NCBI RefSeq assembly: GCF_003347605.1
Contig: NZ_QDFZ01000011.1
Span: 103,007-167,006, forward strand
From: Chryseobacterium sp. KLBC 52
Lineage (GTDB): Bacteria; Bacteroidota; Bacteroidia; Flavobacteriales; Weeksellaceae
Reading direction: 5' to 3'
DNA length: 64,000 nucleotides
This document shows positions 35,342-44,521 of the stretch, in pieces. Within the stretch, counting starts at the first letter, position 1; each line of letters opens with the position of its first letter. Position numbers and translations under genes: made by a program. The notes under the pieces are model-generated. The model did no database searches and was not told the origin of the DNA. It saw only the letters and a list, made by a program, of their open reading frames with translations.

Positions 35342-35833
35342 ATGCTGATTAACAGTGAAAATGGAGTTATAGAGCTGGAAGCCCTTGCTACCACACTTTA
35401 TAAAGGAATGAGTCTTGATCAGCTGAAACAGTCTGATTTTTATAAAGAAAAATTTCATACGCTCCGGGATGTAAAAACCGGATATTATTGGTATTATTTT
35501 AAGAGTATAGAAATAGCAGGCTACCAGGTATCTTTCAGTTTGTGTTTTTTTGGAGATCAATTGGATATCATCCATATGAATACCTCTGAAAAGACCGATG
35601 CCAAAGACTGGAATGAATGGACAGAGGAAAAAGAAATGAATGTTTTCCGCCGGAATAATACTTTCCTGACCAAAGTCCTTGGAATATCACCCACCCAAAA
35701 AAAGAAAAACCCTTATCCCAGCTGCACCTTCAAATTTCTCTGGGGAAATGTATGGTCGGTCTACGATCCACGAAGTGCCAGCAGCTTTATGGGAATCAGT
35801 TTTAATGAAGAGGAAAAAACAAATAAAAAATAA
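35342..35833 (+). CDS. Hypothetical protein (163 aa)
   Basis: Not recognised. A soluble protein with no signal peptide, rich in aromatic residues (SDFYKEKFHTLRDVKTGYYW; CTFKFLWGNVWSVYDPRS) and with a central antiparallel-strand pattern. The next gene starts 27 bases after its stop in the same orientation, so they are probably co-transcribed. There is nothing to link it firmly to the effector module 1.6 kb further on. Confidence 0.6.
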   Translation: MLINSENGVIELEALATTLYKGMSLDQLKQSDFYKEKFHTLRDVKTGYYWYYFKSIEIAGYQVSFSLCFFGDQLDIIHMNTSEKTDAKDWNEWTEEKEMNVFRRNNTFLTKVLGISPTQKKKNPYPSCTFKFLWGNVWSVYDPRSASSFMGISFNEEEKTNKK

Positions 35834-35860
35834 CTTATAACCAAAGAATAAGATAATACT

Positions 35861-36403
35861 ATGTGCCGATATGCCATGATGGTTTACAAAGGACATTATG
35901 CCTGTTTCAACTGCCAGAAAACTTTCAAACGCCGCCACCTGAAAGATGTGGACCGGGATGCTCAGGTCTCTGTGGAAGCCAAGTGCCCGGAATGTGGAAG
36001 TCTGATGGCTAATATGGGACTTGACTTTAAGTCACCGGCAAAGAATGACGATAAACAATGGGCACACATCAAAGATCTGTATACGGTTGGGATCACTTTT
36101 CATTCATGTGGATGCTCTGGCCCGGGATATATCCCTCAGGACAGGAAAGCTATTATTAATTATCTTGAAAAAATCCGCTCAGAATATATGCATGCATTGG
36201 TATTCTGGAGATACCGCATAGAACCCGAAAATAAAAAAGAACGCGAGCTGGACTATCAGAAAAACAGCTCACACCTATGGGCCGTCAACCGTAATGCTTT
36301 CAAAGAAACGGTGACCAATCAGGAAGGAATCAATTATTGGCTTAAAAGGATTAATGAAGTGGAAGAAAGACTCCATATTATCAAAGCTGATCAAAAGAAA
36401 TAA
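35861..36403 (+). CDS. Zinc-ribbon protein of unknown function (180 aa)
   Basis: The first 55 residues carry two C-x2-C pairs, YACFNCQKTFKRRH and KCPECGSLMANMG, which make a zinc ribbon; a further SCGCSG lies near residue 85. The remaining residues are helical and charged and end in a coiled coil (EEGINYWLKRINEVEERL-like). I know no function. It follows the 163-residue gene closely. Confidence 0.7.
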   Translation: MCRYAMMVYKGHYACFNCQKTFKRRHLKDVDRDAQVSVEAKCPECGSLMANMGLDFKSPAKNDDKQWAHIKDLYTVGITFHSCGCSGPGYIPQDRKAIINYLEKIRSEYMHALVFWRYRIEPENKKERELDYQKNSSHLWAVNRNAFKETVTNQEGINYWLKRINEVEERLHIIKADQKK

Positions 36404-36409
36404 CAGATA

Positions 36410-37057
36410 TTATTCTGCCAGTTTCAGAAGCTTTTTGAAACGCTCTGTTAAGTTTTTCTCCTGTTCAGACGGATAATCAGCACCGATATTAAATCCACGT
36501 CCTGTAGTATTACTGATCATAATGATATTTCCATTTTCAAAGTAATTCCTGGTTGTGATAACCTCGGACTTATTAAAATCAAATGCTTGCGTATCATTAT
36601 TCTCTTTCATTGCTTTTGTATCATAGAAAAGCGGACGATTATACCTGTACTCTTTCTCAAAAACAAAAGACAGCTGCCCGTTCATAAGATAATATTCTAT
36701 CAACATTTGTCCCATTTCTCCATAATGTCTGGCAATAACTTTTTCCAGCCCTTTATCGGTATAATAAAATACAGACTCTCCTCCTTCTGCAGATTCTCCT
36801 TCAATATCTTTCTTTTTAACAGAAGTCCATTTTGTCATGGAATTGATTCTTTTAAAATTAGCCTGAATAGGTTTTATCCTATTTTTTAAACTCTTGCTGC
36901 CTGTAGAATCTTTCTCATTAAATGTTTCCCCAATCTTTACAGTATCCTGTGCTTTGGTGGTGAAAAAAACAGACGCTTGATCACCGGACTTCTGAGCATG
37001 TACAGAACCCCAACTGATCAATGTTATGAAAACTCCGTGTAAGAATCTATTCTTCAT
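36410..37057 (-). CDS. Secreted hypothetical protein (215 aa)
   Basis: A signal peptide (MKNRFLHGVFITLISWGSVHAQ) is followed by a soluble domain with a repeating pattern of aromatic strands (VFYYTDKGLEKVIARHYGEM; LSFVFEKEYRYNRPLFYD). It contains no motif I recognise. It is a lone minus-strand gene, convergent with the zinc-ribbon gene 6 bases away. Confidence 0.65.
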   Translation of the reverse strand: MKNRFLHGVFITLISWGSVHAQKSGDQASVFFTTKAQDTVKIGETFNEKDSTGSKSLKNRIKPIQANFKRINSMTKWTSVKKKDIEGESAEGGESVFYYTDKGLEKVIARHYGEMGQMLIEYYLMNGQLSFVFEKEYRYNRPLFYDTKAMKENNDTQAFDFNKSEVITTRNYFENGNIIMISNTTGRGFNIGADYPSEQEKNLTERFKKLLKLAE

Positions 37058-37207
37058 ATTGGCTTTTTTATAGCTTTAAAATTAATAATAACTTTTGGTT
37101 GTTTTGTATATCATGAAACCACAAAAGTCACAAAAGTTTCTTATTTGCTTGTTTTAAGTTACAACTAACTGTTTTTAAAGTTCACAAGCTTTGAAAAACC
37201 TTATAGG

Positions 37208-37409
37208 AGCTAAGATTCCTACGGAATGACAAACTGTATGAATAAACCATCATTCCAATTATGTCATTCCGTAGGAATCCACCCACCTTAAACCAACAAG
37301 AAAAACATGAACAAAAACTCCAATCCTGACTAGAATCACAACTGAAGACGTAAAATTCCCATCCTTTGGCAGGGTGGCGAAAATTCAAAGAATTTTTGAC
37401 GGGGTGGTT
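37208..37409. repeat. Dispersed palindromic repeat, R2 and inverted R1 (copy b)
   Basis: R2 here has perfect 17-base inverted ends, GATTCCTACGGAATGAC at 37214-37230 and GTCATTCCGTAGGAATC at 37263-37279. R1 follows in inverted orientation at about 37325-37409, ending GACGGGGTGG. No gene lies in the 414 bases between the secreted hypothetical gene and the LysM gene. Confidence 0.88.
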
Positions 37410-37471
37410 TTCTGTACACCATCAATCTCATGTCGTAATTCTACGACAATTTTTAAAATTTAACCTCAAAA

Positions 37472-38545
37472 ATGAATTTCCAACAGAGTTTTTTAATAGC
37501 TTTATCAGATAATTCACTTTGGATGGAAATTGATTTCTTACAATATCAGGTACGGAATGGAGACACGTTGACCTCTATCGCTTCCCGGCTGGGCATGACC
37601 AGTGAGGAGCTGAAGTTGTTTCATAATTCCCATTGCCAAAAGATTGATAAGGTTTGGTTTGAAAGCCTTAATGATGTTAAAAATATCTTTGTTCCTACAA
37701 ATTTTAAAACCAAAGAACAAAAAGAGCTGGAAAGAAAAAGTACTTTTCCTTCTCAGTGGTCTGATTCTTTTTGGGCTAAAAAATATACAGGAAACGAAAC
37801 TTTTGAAAGTCCGTATGAATCTTCGGTTAACATCAGTTACACCATTGAGCTCAATCTCCGCAAAGACAAAAATACAAGTTGGCATATCCTGAATTATCTT
37901 CAAAGCAATTTTAAATCCGGCGGAAATACACCTGATGATAAGGTAAGCAGCCTTTCCATTGCCTGTATGCAAAGCATTATGCCTCTTGAATTTGTGATCA
38001 ATGAACAAGGCAAAATCACCGGATTTGCAGACCATAAGAAAATGACAGAGACTTTTTCCGAACAACGTAAAGAACTTGAGGAGTTTTATGTAGGTGAAAT
38101 TTTTCAAAACTATATGAATACGTTTGAAAGAAATATCAACGATGAAATGTTTTTATTAAAACAGTTTCAGAGTACGCTCCTATTTCAGACCCTATTTCCA
38201 AATATAGATTGGTTTCAGAAGAAGACAAAATGGAAAGAATCTTTCTATTTAGTGCAGAACTCTTTTCCGGTACAATGTGAAATCAATATTGAACAGGAAA
38301 ATGAAGATGACAACTCTGTTTTGACTGTTTTAAAAGGTAAAATCACTGAGTTATGTACTTCGCAGGAAATCATGCGTGGCATTAAACTTCATGAAGCATT
38401 GGCTGAACCTGCATCAGGAACTATCGTATTAGAATACACCACACACACTAAAAATAAGAATCTACTTGAGGTAAAAGCATCTGTTTTGCTCAGTCATGAA
38501 GATCAATTTATTCACCAGCATCACATCAATATAACACAAGGATAA
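37472..38545 (+). CDS. LysM-domain protein of the effector module
   Basis: A LysM domain is recognisable at about residues 24-75 (YQVRNGDTLTSIASRLGMTS, then EELKLFHN). The rest (residues 80-357) is a soluble alpha/beta region with no motif I know. There is no signal peptide, so it is not exported by Sec; in this setting it could be a chaperone, adaptor or part of the delivered complex. The next gene begins 1 base after its stop. It is the first of three co-directional genes that end in a peptidoglycan-degrading protein. Confidence 0.7.
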   Translation: MNFQQSFLIALSDNSLWMEIDFLQYQVRNGDTLTSIASRLGMTSEELKLFHNSHCQKIDKVWFESLNDVKNIFVPTNFKTKEQKELERKSTFPSQWSDSFWAKKYTGNETFESPYESSVNISYTIELNLRKDKNTSWHILNYLQSNFKSGGNTPDDKVSSLSIACMQSIMPLEFVINEQGKITGFADHKKMTETFSEQRKELEEFYVGEIFQNYMNTFERNINDEMFLLKQFQSTLLFQTLFPNIDWFQKKTKWKESFYLVQNSFPVQCEINIEQENEDDNSVLTVLKGKITELCTSQEIMRGIKLHEALAEPASGTIVLEYTTHTKNKNLLEVKASVLLSHEDQFIHQHHINITQG

Positions 38546-38546
38546 T

Positions 38547-39398
38547 ATGAAAAATTATGTCACACAGAAAGGCGATACGTTCAGTTCTCTGGCCCGGCAG
38601 TTTAAGCTGAAAGATGAGGGTATTTTGAAAACCTATCATAATCTTCACTGCCCTCCTGAAGATGTTATGCAGGAAGCTGTTCCAGGAAAAGCCATTTTAA
38701 TTCCGGAAGATCCACAGCTTATGGCTGAGGAAAAAGAACATGGAAACAGCTCAACGTCATCACAAGAAGAAGCTACAGAGGAAATCTCCGCAAATGAAGA
38801 AAACGCTACAGAAGAGCAGCCAGAAGGCGGAGAACAGACATCTGAAAATACAGAACAACAATCTGATAAAGAGGAAAAAAAAGATAAAAAAGAAGACAGC
38901 GGATCCAGTCCTCATGAAGGAAAATATTTCGTTGTGCAAAAAGGAACCGTGCAATGCAATCAGGGATTTAAATTTCCAAAATTTAAAGTAACCAGCCATC
39001 AGAAACATTACTGGAATGATGAAGAAGGAAACGCTGATTATCTGGCCGTAACAGAGGATGACCTTCAGCTAGATCCTGCGGCACAACCATTCGGACAGTG
39101 TAAACTGAAGCCAACCTCCGGAGGATATCTTCCCTGTGCTTACGCTCCTGCTGGAAAATGGCAGAAAACGTATGAAAAAGTAAAAGTCCTGGGAAAAAGC
39201 TGTCTTACAGAAATCTCAGAACTGATGTGCAGCACAGGAGGAAAAATAACGATTCTCAAGCACGGACAGCAAAGTGAGGCAGGCAAAAGCCATGTGGGAA
39301 AAGCAAATACCCAGGAACAGCAGGTTTATAATCCCGTTGTGGATTTTGATGAATTCAAGGAAGATACAAAAGGGACAGACAAACTTTATTACAGCTAA
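38547..39398 (+). CDS. LysM plus PAAR-like (DUF4280) protein
   Basis: Residues 1-55 are a LysM domain (YVTQKGDTFSSLARQFKLKD). Residues 65-125 are an acidic, low-complexity linker. Residues 128-260 resemble DUF4280, a PAAR-like spike-tip domain: VVQKGTVQCNQGFKFPKFKV, then PFGQCKLKPTSGGYLPCAYAP, then SCLTEISELMCSTGGKITI, with conserved cysteines. Such proteins cap contractile injection systems and carry effectors. There is no signal peptide. It is translated between the LysM gene (1 base away) and the hydrolase gene (3 bases away), so the three are one operon. Confidence 0.75.
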   Translation: MKNYVTQKGDTFSSLARQFKLKDEGILKTYHNLHCPPEDVMQEAVPGKAILIPEDPQLMAEEKEHGNSSTSSQEEATEEISANEENATEEQPEGGEQTSENTEQQSDKEEKKDKKEDSGSSPHEGKYFVVQKGTVQCNQGFKFPKFKVTSHQKHYWNDEEGNADYLAVTEDDLQLDPAAQPFGQCKLKPTSGGYLPCAYAPAGKWQKTYEKVKVLGKSCLTEISELMCSTGGKITILKHGQQSEAGKSHVGKANTQEQQVYNPVVDFDEFKEDTKGTDKLYYS

Positions 39399-39401
39399 GC
39401 C

Positions 39402-42095
39402 ATGACAGGAACTATTATCGGGAATCAGAATCCTCTGGTAGGAACCACCTACTCCTACGAAATAAAACCTTCTATCCTCTCCTTCGGATTGAAAGGTGAT
39501 TACGAATGGTATCTTTATAAGAAACAAAAGAACGGAAGCTGGAAAGACATTACCAGCCAACCTAAAAAGGGCGAAAAAGTAACCTACAAATTTGGAGAAA
39601 TAGCACTGGGAATAGAATTTCAAATGAAAGTCTACGAGACCAAGAAAGGAATTTTACCTGGACTTCCCACAACTAAAGAATTGGTTGCCAGTATCATATT
39701 AATCCCTACCAGTAACAAAGTTTCAAAAATAGATAAAGTAGTGCTCTTCAACAGAGGAGGAGCAAACGTTAATAAAGCCAGTTATCGGGATACTCTCATT
39801 GCTCAGGCTCACTGCATCGCCATGTTTAATAAAGAGATTGAATTCCATCTTTGGGAGGATGATGCGCCTGGAAAAGGTCATGACCCTGTTATCAATAAAA
39901 ACAACCGCCATACTCGAAGTTATAAGGCTCGGGTTAATGAAAAAGGGATTGCAGAAGTACAAATACCTTTGATGTCTGACGAAAAAATCCTTCGCCAGAT
40001 GGCCAATCAGTTTCTGATGAAAGGTGATAATAATGAAGGTGCCAATCATGAATATTATGTTACCGCCACTTATTCAGGCCAAATTCAGGGAGCCAGCCAG
40101 GTGAATGTAGATGTGACCAATCCGGATTATAAAGGACAGCCTCAAAATCAGCCAAAACCCAAGCCGCAACCTGAGAAACACACGCCAAAATTCCCGGCCG
40201 GACAAGGAGGTGGTCCCAAACAGCCGGATCCTAAAGGCAATATTATAGAAGCCCTTTTCATTGATGATAAAGGAAAAGAACTTTCCAAAGTTGCTGTAGG
40301 AGATAAAGTTAGGGTAAGAATCCACTCCAAAAATATGGTGGGAAAACACATCCAATATGTTATCTGGGAATATGATACCACTTCCAATGATGAAGTCTAC
40401 AGAAGCGGAAATATTAAAATTCCTGCCGATGTATGTGATACTTCAGGATTTATCATTACCAAAGATATTTTCGGAAAAGGAATAGACTCCCCTATCGGCG
40501 ATCCGGATTCCGATGCACAAAATTATTTCATCGAAATTATCTCCAAAGACCTTTCTGCGGAATCTCAGAAATTTGGGGTAAATTCGGAAGGACTGATGCA
40601 GGTGGAGAAGGTGAAAAGTGCGGCGGGGGTGCAGAAGCAGCCTGAACCTGAAGCTCCGAAAGATGGTAAATGCAGATCATGTCAAATATCATTAAGCACT
40701 AATGATTTGGATAAGTTTATGACAGCTGCAGGGCATGGTTCAATACTTAATAAGGCACCATATAATACAAGAATACCGGCATATATTAATAATTTAAATA
40801 AATATATGACTGATTTTGAAATTAATAATAACTGTTATAGGAGAGCAAATTTTCTAGGGCAGGTTGCTAAAGAAACTAAATTTTGGAGTTATAAAGAAGA
40901 CTTTATATATCCACCAAGTAGATTAAAAAGTAAATTTAGTAACTTCAAAACAGAGATAGGTAAAAAGCATGCAGAAGAATGGGGTTATGGAAGTGACAAA
41001 TCAGAAATTACAAAAGAAAGAGAAATAAAAATTGCAAACTGGGCATATAGTAGAGGAGATAAAGCAAAAGATCTAGGAAATAATATATGTCCAGAAAATG
41101 ATTTACAAAACCCTGAACAAGATGGTTATAAGTTTAGGGGACGAGGACTGATACAATTAACTGGAAGAAAAAATTATCAAGGATTTCAAGACTGGTATAA
41201 TAAAAATTATACTAAAGTTGGATTAGCTCAACAAGATTTTATGAAAAATCCAGACTTATTATTTAATTCAGAATACATTGTATTATCTGCAATATATTTT
41301 TGGATGAAAAATAATTTAAGTAATATTGCTGATAAAGGTATTGAAAAGGAAAACGTTAGAAAAATAAGTAATGTTATTAACTCTGGAGAAGATGACGCTA
41401 CAAAAGCCATTAGATATGACTATGTAAAAGCAGCACATGTTATGCTAAGTGAAAAAGCATCTGATTGTCCATTTAAAACTAAAGGCGAACCACGAAAAAA
41501 ATCTAACGAATGGCATGATCCTATAGATAATCCACAAATTACACTTCACAATTTTAGCGGTGGCTATGATCCTGACTTTAGTTCTTTTGGTGGCCATAGG
41601 GGTAGGCCACATACAGGTCTGGATATTTTTGCAATTAATAAAAAAACTAAAATATATGCTTGCTTAAAAGGTGAAATTGTATATAATGATGTTATTCCTG
41701 GTTATGGTAAAACTATTGTATTAAAAGTAGACAAGGAACTATTAGAGAAACATAAAAAAAATTATACATTAAAGTATGATAAAGAAGTAACAAAAGGAGA
41801 TTTATATGACTCCGGAAAAGATCGATATATTTTATATGGTCATTTGAATAGCTTTGAATTTAAAAGCAAAAATGTAGAACCTGGAGATGTAATCGCAATT
41901 TCAGGTGTAACTGGAGTTGCTGAAGGAACACATGGTCCACATTTACACATTGAATTTTCAAGCAAAATGCTTCCACAGAAAGGAGATAATTATAAGTATA
42001 GATGCAATCCTTTACTATATATATCCCTTTCAAAAGAAGATCTACAATTACAAAAACAATATAATAAAGCAAATAGAAGCACTGATAAAGTATGA
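39402..42095 (+). CDS. Dual peptidoglycan hydrolase effector (delivery domains + GH19 + M23)
   Basis: Residues 1-410 hold repeated beta-rich delivery domains (KVVLFNRGGANVNKASYRDT; a second related unit begins near residue 283) separated by a proline linker (QPKPKPQPEKHTPKF). Residues ~425-690 are a GH19-type chitinase/lysozyme domain: catalytic-glutamate region FLGQVAKETKFWSYKED and signature YKFRGRGLIQLTGRKNY. Residues ~705-880 are an M23 zinc endopeptidase: HTGLDIFA (H-x3-D) and HGPHLHIEF (H-x-H). There is no Sec signal. From about 40690 the DNA is visibly more AT-rich than the first half, as if the toxin half was acquired separately. The enzymes would cut both glycan and peptide bonds of a target's cell wall. 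The candidate immunity gene overlaps its stop codon (ATGA). Confidence 0.85.
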   Translation: MTGTIIGNQNPLVGTTYSYEIKPSILSFGLKGDYEWYLYKKQKNGSWKDITSQPKKGEKVTYKFGEIALGIEFQMKVYETKKGILPGLPTTKELVASIILIPTSNKVSKIDKVVLFNRGGANVNKASYRDTLIAQAHCIAMFNKEIEFHLWEDDAPGKGHDPVINKNNRHTRSYKARVNEKGIAEVQIPLMSDEKILRQMANQFLMKGDNNEGANHEYYVTATYSGQIQGASQVNVDVTNPDYKGQPQNQPKPKPQPEKHTPKFPAGQGGGPKQPDPKGNIIEALFIDDKGKELSKVAVGDKVRVRIHSKNMVGKHIQYVIWEYDTTSNDEVYRSGNIKIPADVCDTSGFIITKDIFGKGIDSPIGDPDSDAQNYFIEIISKDLSAESQKFGVNSEGLMQVEKVKSAAGVQKQPEPEAPKDGKCRSCQISLSTNDLDKFMTAAGHGSILNKAPYNTRIPAYINNLNKYMTDFEINNNCYRRANFLGQVAKETKFWSYKEDFIYPPSRLKSKFSNFKTEIGKKHAEEWGYGSDKSEITKEREIKIANWAYSRGDKAKDLGNNICPENDLQNPEQDGYKFRGRGLIQLTGRKNYQGFQDWYNKNYTKVGLAQQDFMKNPDLLFNSEYIVLSAIYFWMKNNLSNIADKGIEKENVRKISNVINSGEDDATKAIRYDYVKAAHVMLSEKASDCPFKTKGEPRKKSNEWHDPIDNPQITLHNFSGGYDPDFSSFGGHRGRPHTGLDIFAINKKTKIYACLKGEIVYNDVIPGYGKTIVLKVDKELLEKHKKNYTLKYDKEVTKGDLYDSGKDRYILYGHLNSFEFKSKNVEPGDVIAISGVTGVAEGTHGPHLHIEFSSKMLPQKGDNYKYRCNPLLYISLSKEDLQLQKQYNKANRSTDKV

Positions 42096-43426
42096 GAACC
42101 TTAATATTATTAATATTTTTCACTTTCGCTGTACATAATTGTAAAGATTACAAAAGAGAAAAGATAGAAAACAAAAAGACTATTATCCATGAAGAATTAA
42201 CATTTTCCCCTGTTACAGAAATAAGAAAAGACTTTAATTTACAAGGAAAAAGTTATAAATATGAGTATAAATTTGACAAAAATATTATAAGGATAGCTGC
42301 CAAAAACTATGATGGAGGCTTTTACAATGAGGTCTATTCAAACAATTCTCTAATTGGCAAATTACAAAAGAATTCTTGGAGCTGTACTCCTTATTATTAT
42401 AAAAATAAAAACCTTGGTCTGCTTTTCATTGAAGAAGGAGATGAGAGTGGTATTTGGGGATATAGTATTTTTTTAGTCAAAGAAAAAGAAATAAAAGAAG
42501 TTGGTTTTATTGATATTTCTTCAACCCAGGATTCACCGTTAAATAAATTTTTAAGTTTTACTCAAGAAAATAACTTTATTATATTTAACTTTTTAGAGCC
42601 CCAGTTTTTTTCAAATGAAAATACCATCAATAAATCTGATCAAACAGTTAAAATTGACTTAAGTACATTAAAAATCATTAAAAGCTCAAATAACAATACA
42701 AACAGCAATATTGCATTTTCTTTAAAAGATCATAATTATACTATAAACTTCACAACAAAGTCAATTGTTCCAAAAACTGATGATGTTTATTTTGAAAACA
42801 ATTTTCTGGTCATAAAGAAAACAGCCGAAGAAAATACCCCTCATAATCTTCTTACTTACAAATATTATTTTATTTCAACCTCTAAGACTTTACAGTTAAG
42901 TAAGATAAACTTTTCTAAAGAAACCTATGTTGAACATGATGATATCTGTAAATTATCATATACTTATTTACCTAATAACGATTCTACTTTTTCCCCTGAC
43001 GAGATAAATACATTTACAGAAAAAGATCTGGATATGTATATTAGGAAATTGGATTTAAAACAAGCACTGGATATTGTCTCAAAGATTAATAAAGACTATC
43101 AGTGTACCCCACCATTAACTGAAAATGAAATCAATCAGCTTTTAAAACAATATCCACTCAATGAAAAAACGGTAAATGATTATAATAATATAGCTTACTA
43201 TCAGGAACAAAATAAAGATTATAAAAGCTCCATTAGCATCCTTGATAAGATACTGTCTCAATATCCTGACAGGGTTGTTGCCTGGTTAAATTATGCAGAT
43301 GCTAAATGGGGACTTAATAACAAACAAGAGTCAAAAGAAGCTTATATAAAATATTATAATCTTATGAATAGCCAATCGAAAGATATGTCCAGAGTACCAC
43401 AAAGAGTTAGAGACAGGATGAAGTAA
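42092..43426 (+). CDS. Lipoprotein with C-terminal TPR-like helices, candidate immunity protein
   Basis: The start MRTLILLIFFTFAVHNCKDY has a signal ending at a cysteine, so the protein is probably a periplasmic lipoprotein. Residues 50-300 are mostly beta strands; residues ~330-440 look like tetratricopeptide helices (NDYNNIAYYQEQNKDYKSSI; WLNYADAKWGLNNKQESKEA). I do not know the family. Overlap of the start with the hydrolase stop codon, a periplasmic location and AT-rich DNA like the toxin half make it the best candidate for protecting the producer. That role is inference. Confidence 0.65.
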   Translation: MRTLILLIFFTFAVHNCKDYKREKIENKKTIIHEELTFSPVTEIRKDFNLQGKSYKYEYKFDKNIIRIAAKNYDGGFYNEVYSNNSLIGKLQKNSWSCTPYYYKNKNLGLLFIEEGDESGIWGYSIFLVKEKEIKEVGFIDISSTQDSPLNKFLSFTQENNFIIFNFLEPQFFSNENTINKSDQTVKIDLSTLKIIKSSNNNTNSNIAFSLKDHNYTINFTTKSIVPKTDDVYFENNFLVIKKTAEENTPHNLLTYKYYFISTSKTLQLSKINFSKETYVEHDDICKLSYTYLPNNDSTFSPDEINTFTEKDLDMYIRKLDLKQALDIVSKINKDYQCTPPLTENEINQLLKQYPLNEKTVNDYNNIAYYQEQNKDYKSSISILDKILSQYPDRVVAWLNYADAKWGLNNKQESKEAYIKYYNLMNSQSKDMSRVPQRVRDRMK

Positions 43427-43488
43427 AAGTACTAAATGGAGTAAAGAAATTAAGCCTACTGATTTTTAAAACCTTCAAAGTAAATTTA

Positions 43489-44286
43489 ATGAAAAATATA
43501 TTCCTGTTTATTGCTTTAACACTCGGGTTCACCTGCTCTTCCCAACATAAAAACAAAGGTATTGTAAAACTCCGACAGCCATCAGCTGAAACTACAAGAA
43601 GCTCATTCGAAACCTACATCAATAATGAAGATTATTTCATAAAGACCTTTGATATCAATAAAGATGGCATCTCTGACAAAATTGTAAGTAACAAACCTTA
43701 TCAAGGAGAAAATTTATTTATCTTTTTGGGGGATAAGGAAGGTAAATATACATTAGCACTGGAAACAAGAAACTTCTCTGAGGATGGAGGTAATGTTATC
43801 AATGATATCCTTCCAATATCCGGAAATAAAGGGTTCACTATAAAAACATCCTTCCCTGACCGCGGATATTATGAAAAAGAATATAATATTATCCTGGATA
43901 ATAACACCTGGCTTCTTAAAAATATTATCTATAAAACAATGTCAGATATTTCTCAGGATGCAGTAAAATATATTTGCGATGTTCCCCAAAATATTGATAT
44001 CCAGAAATACGGATGGACTGATAAAATAATACCCATTCCTGAGGAAAATGTAAGAGCCAAAAAATGTAGAGTAGAGAAAAGTCACAGTAAAACAGCCTTT
44101 TACATTCAGGATAGTGATGGTTTTACCAACCTAAGAAAGGAGAAAAACTCTTCTTCCCAAATCCTGCAAAAAATCAATACAGGTGAACAAGTTGAAGTTT
44201 TAGACCAAAACGGAGATTGGTGGTTAGTGGTTTCTAAGGCAGGTAAAAAAGGATATGTTCATAAAAGCAGAATAAAATCTGAATAA
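43489..44286 (+). CDS. SH3b-domain secreted protein, second candidate immunity protein
   Basis: The signal peptide (MKNIFLFIALTLGFTCSSQ) ends in a TCSS lipobox-like site. Residues 40-170 resemble FG-GAP/VCBS-like strands (FDINKDGISDKIVSNKPYQG). Residues ~205-262 are a bacterial SH3 domain (GFTNLRKEKNSSSQILQKIN; WWLVVSKAGKKGYVHKSRI), a fold that often binds peptidoglycan. It sits 62 bases behind the lipoprotein gene. A periplasmic SH3b protein beside a peptidoglycan hydrolase fits an immunity or cell-wall shielding role, unproven. Confidence 0.65.
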   Translation: MKNIFLFIALTLGFTCSSQHKNKGIVKLRQPSAETTRSSFETYINNEDYFIKTFDINKDGISDKIVSNKPYQGENLFIFLGDKEGKYTLALETRNFSEDGGNVINDILPISGNKGFTIKTSFPDRGYYEKEYNIILDNNTWLLKNIIYKTMSDISQDAVKYICDVPQNIDIQKYGWTDKIIPIPEENVRAKKCRVEKSHSKTAFYIQDSDGFTNLRKEKNSSSQILQKINTGEQVEVLDQNGDWWLVVSKAGKKGYVHKSRIKSE

Positions 44287-44401
44287 TAATCTCTGATTGC
44301 TCCCAAAAACAACTTGTTAAAATATGAAGTTTACCACAAACTATTAATCTCATGTATACAAAAGTTAGAAAAGAAATTTCGTCTCATTAAAAAAATATTT
44401 T

Positions 44402-44409
44402 TACCTTTG
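44402..44409 (+). promoter_or_regulatory. -7 element of the tyrA leader transcript (TACCTTTG)
   Basis: TACCTTTG is an exact TAnnTTTG match ending 4 bases before the GTG start of the Tyr leader peptide. The -33 region has no clear TTG; the nearest is TTTCG around 44377-44381. Confidence 0.6.
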
Positions 44410-44413
44410 CTAT

Positions 44414-44470
44414 GTGAATTTTAATAACGGAACATATTATTATAGAATTTTTACCTCAGCTCTGGGATAG
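44414..44470 (+). CDS. Tyr-rich leader peptide of tyrA (18 aa)
   Basis: GTG-initiated frame reading MNFNNGTYYYRIFTSALG, ending in TAG at 44468-44470. Three consecutive Tyr codons and two Phe codons in 18 residues, directly ahead of a terminator and of prephenate dehydrogenase, mark a tyrosine-responsive attenuator. GGGATAGGGATT at 44464-44475, spanning the stop codon, can pair with most of AACCTCGTCCT in the terminator 5' arm as an antiterminator (with two mismatches and some G-U pairs). The upstream ATG overlapping this GTG is followed at once by TGA, so GTG is the only usable start. Confidence 0.72.
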   Translation: MNFNNGTYYYRIFTSALG

Positions 44471-44491
44471 GGATTCTTATGAATATAATTT

Positions 44492-44521
44492 AAAACCTCG
44501 TCCTAGGGACGAGGTTTTTTT
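44492..44521 (+). terminator. Attenuator terminator of tyrA
   Basis: AAAACCTCGTCC, loop TAG, GGACGAGGTTTTTTT: 12-bp stem and T run, 20 bases ahead of the tyrA ATG and 21 bases after the leader stop. A terminator in front of a gene, not behind one, implies attenuation. Confidence 0.85.

Noticed and set aside
39402..42095. Phage endolysin
   Set aside because: The hydrolase domains would fit, but the long delivery region, the LysM/PAAR-like genes before it, and the lack of any phage structural or holin gene argue for a secreted effector.
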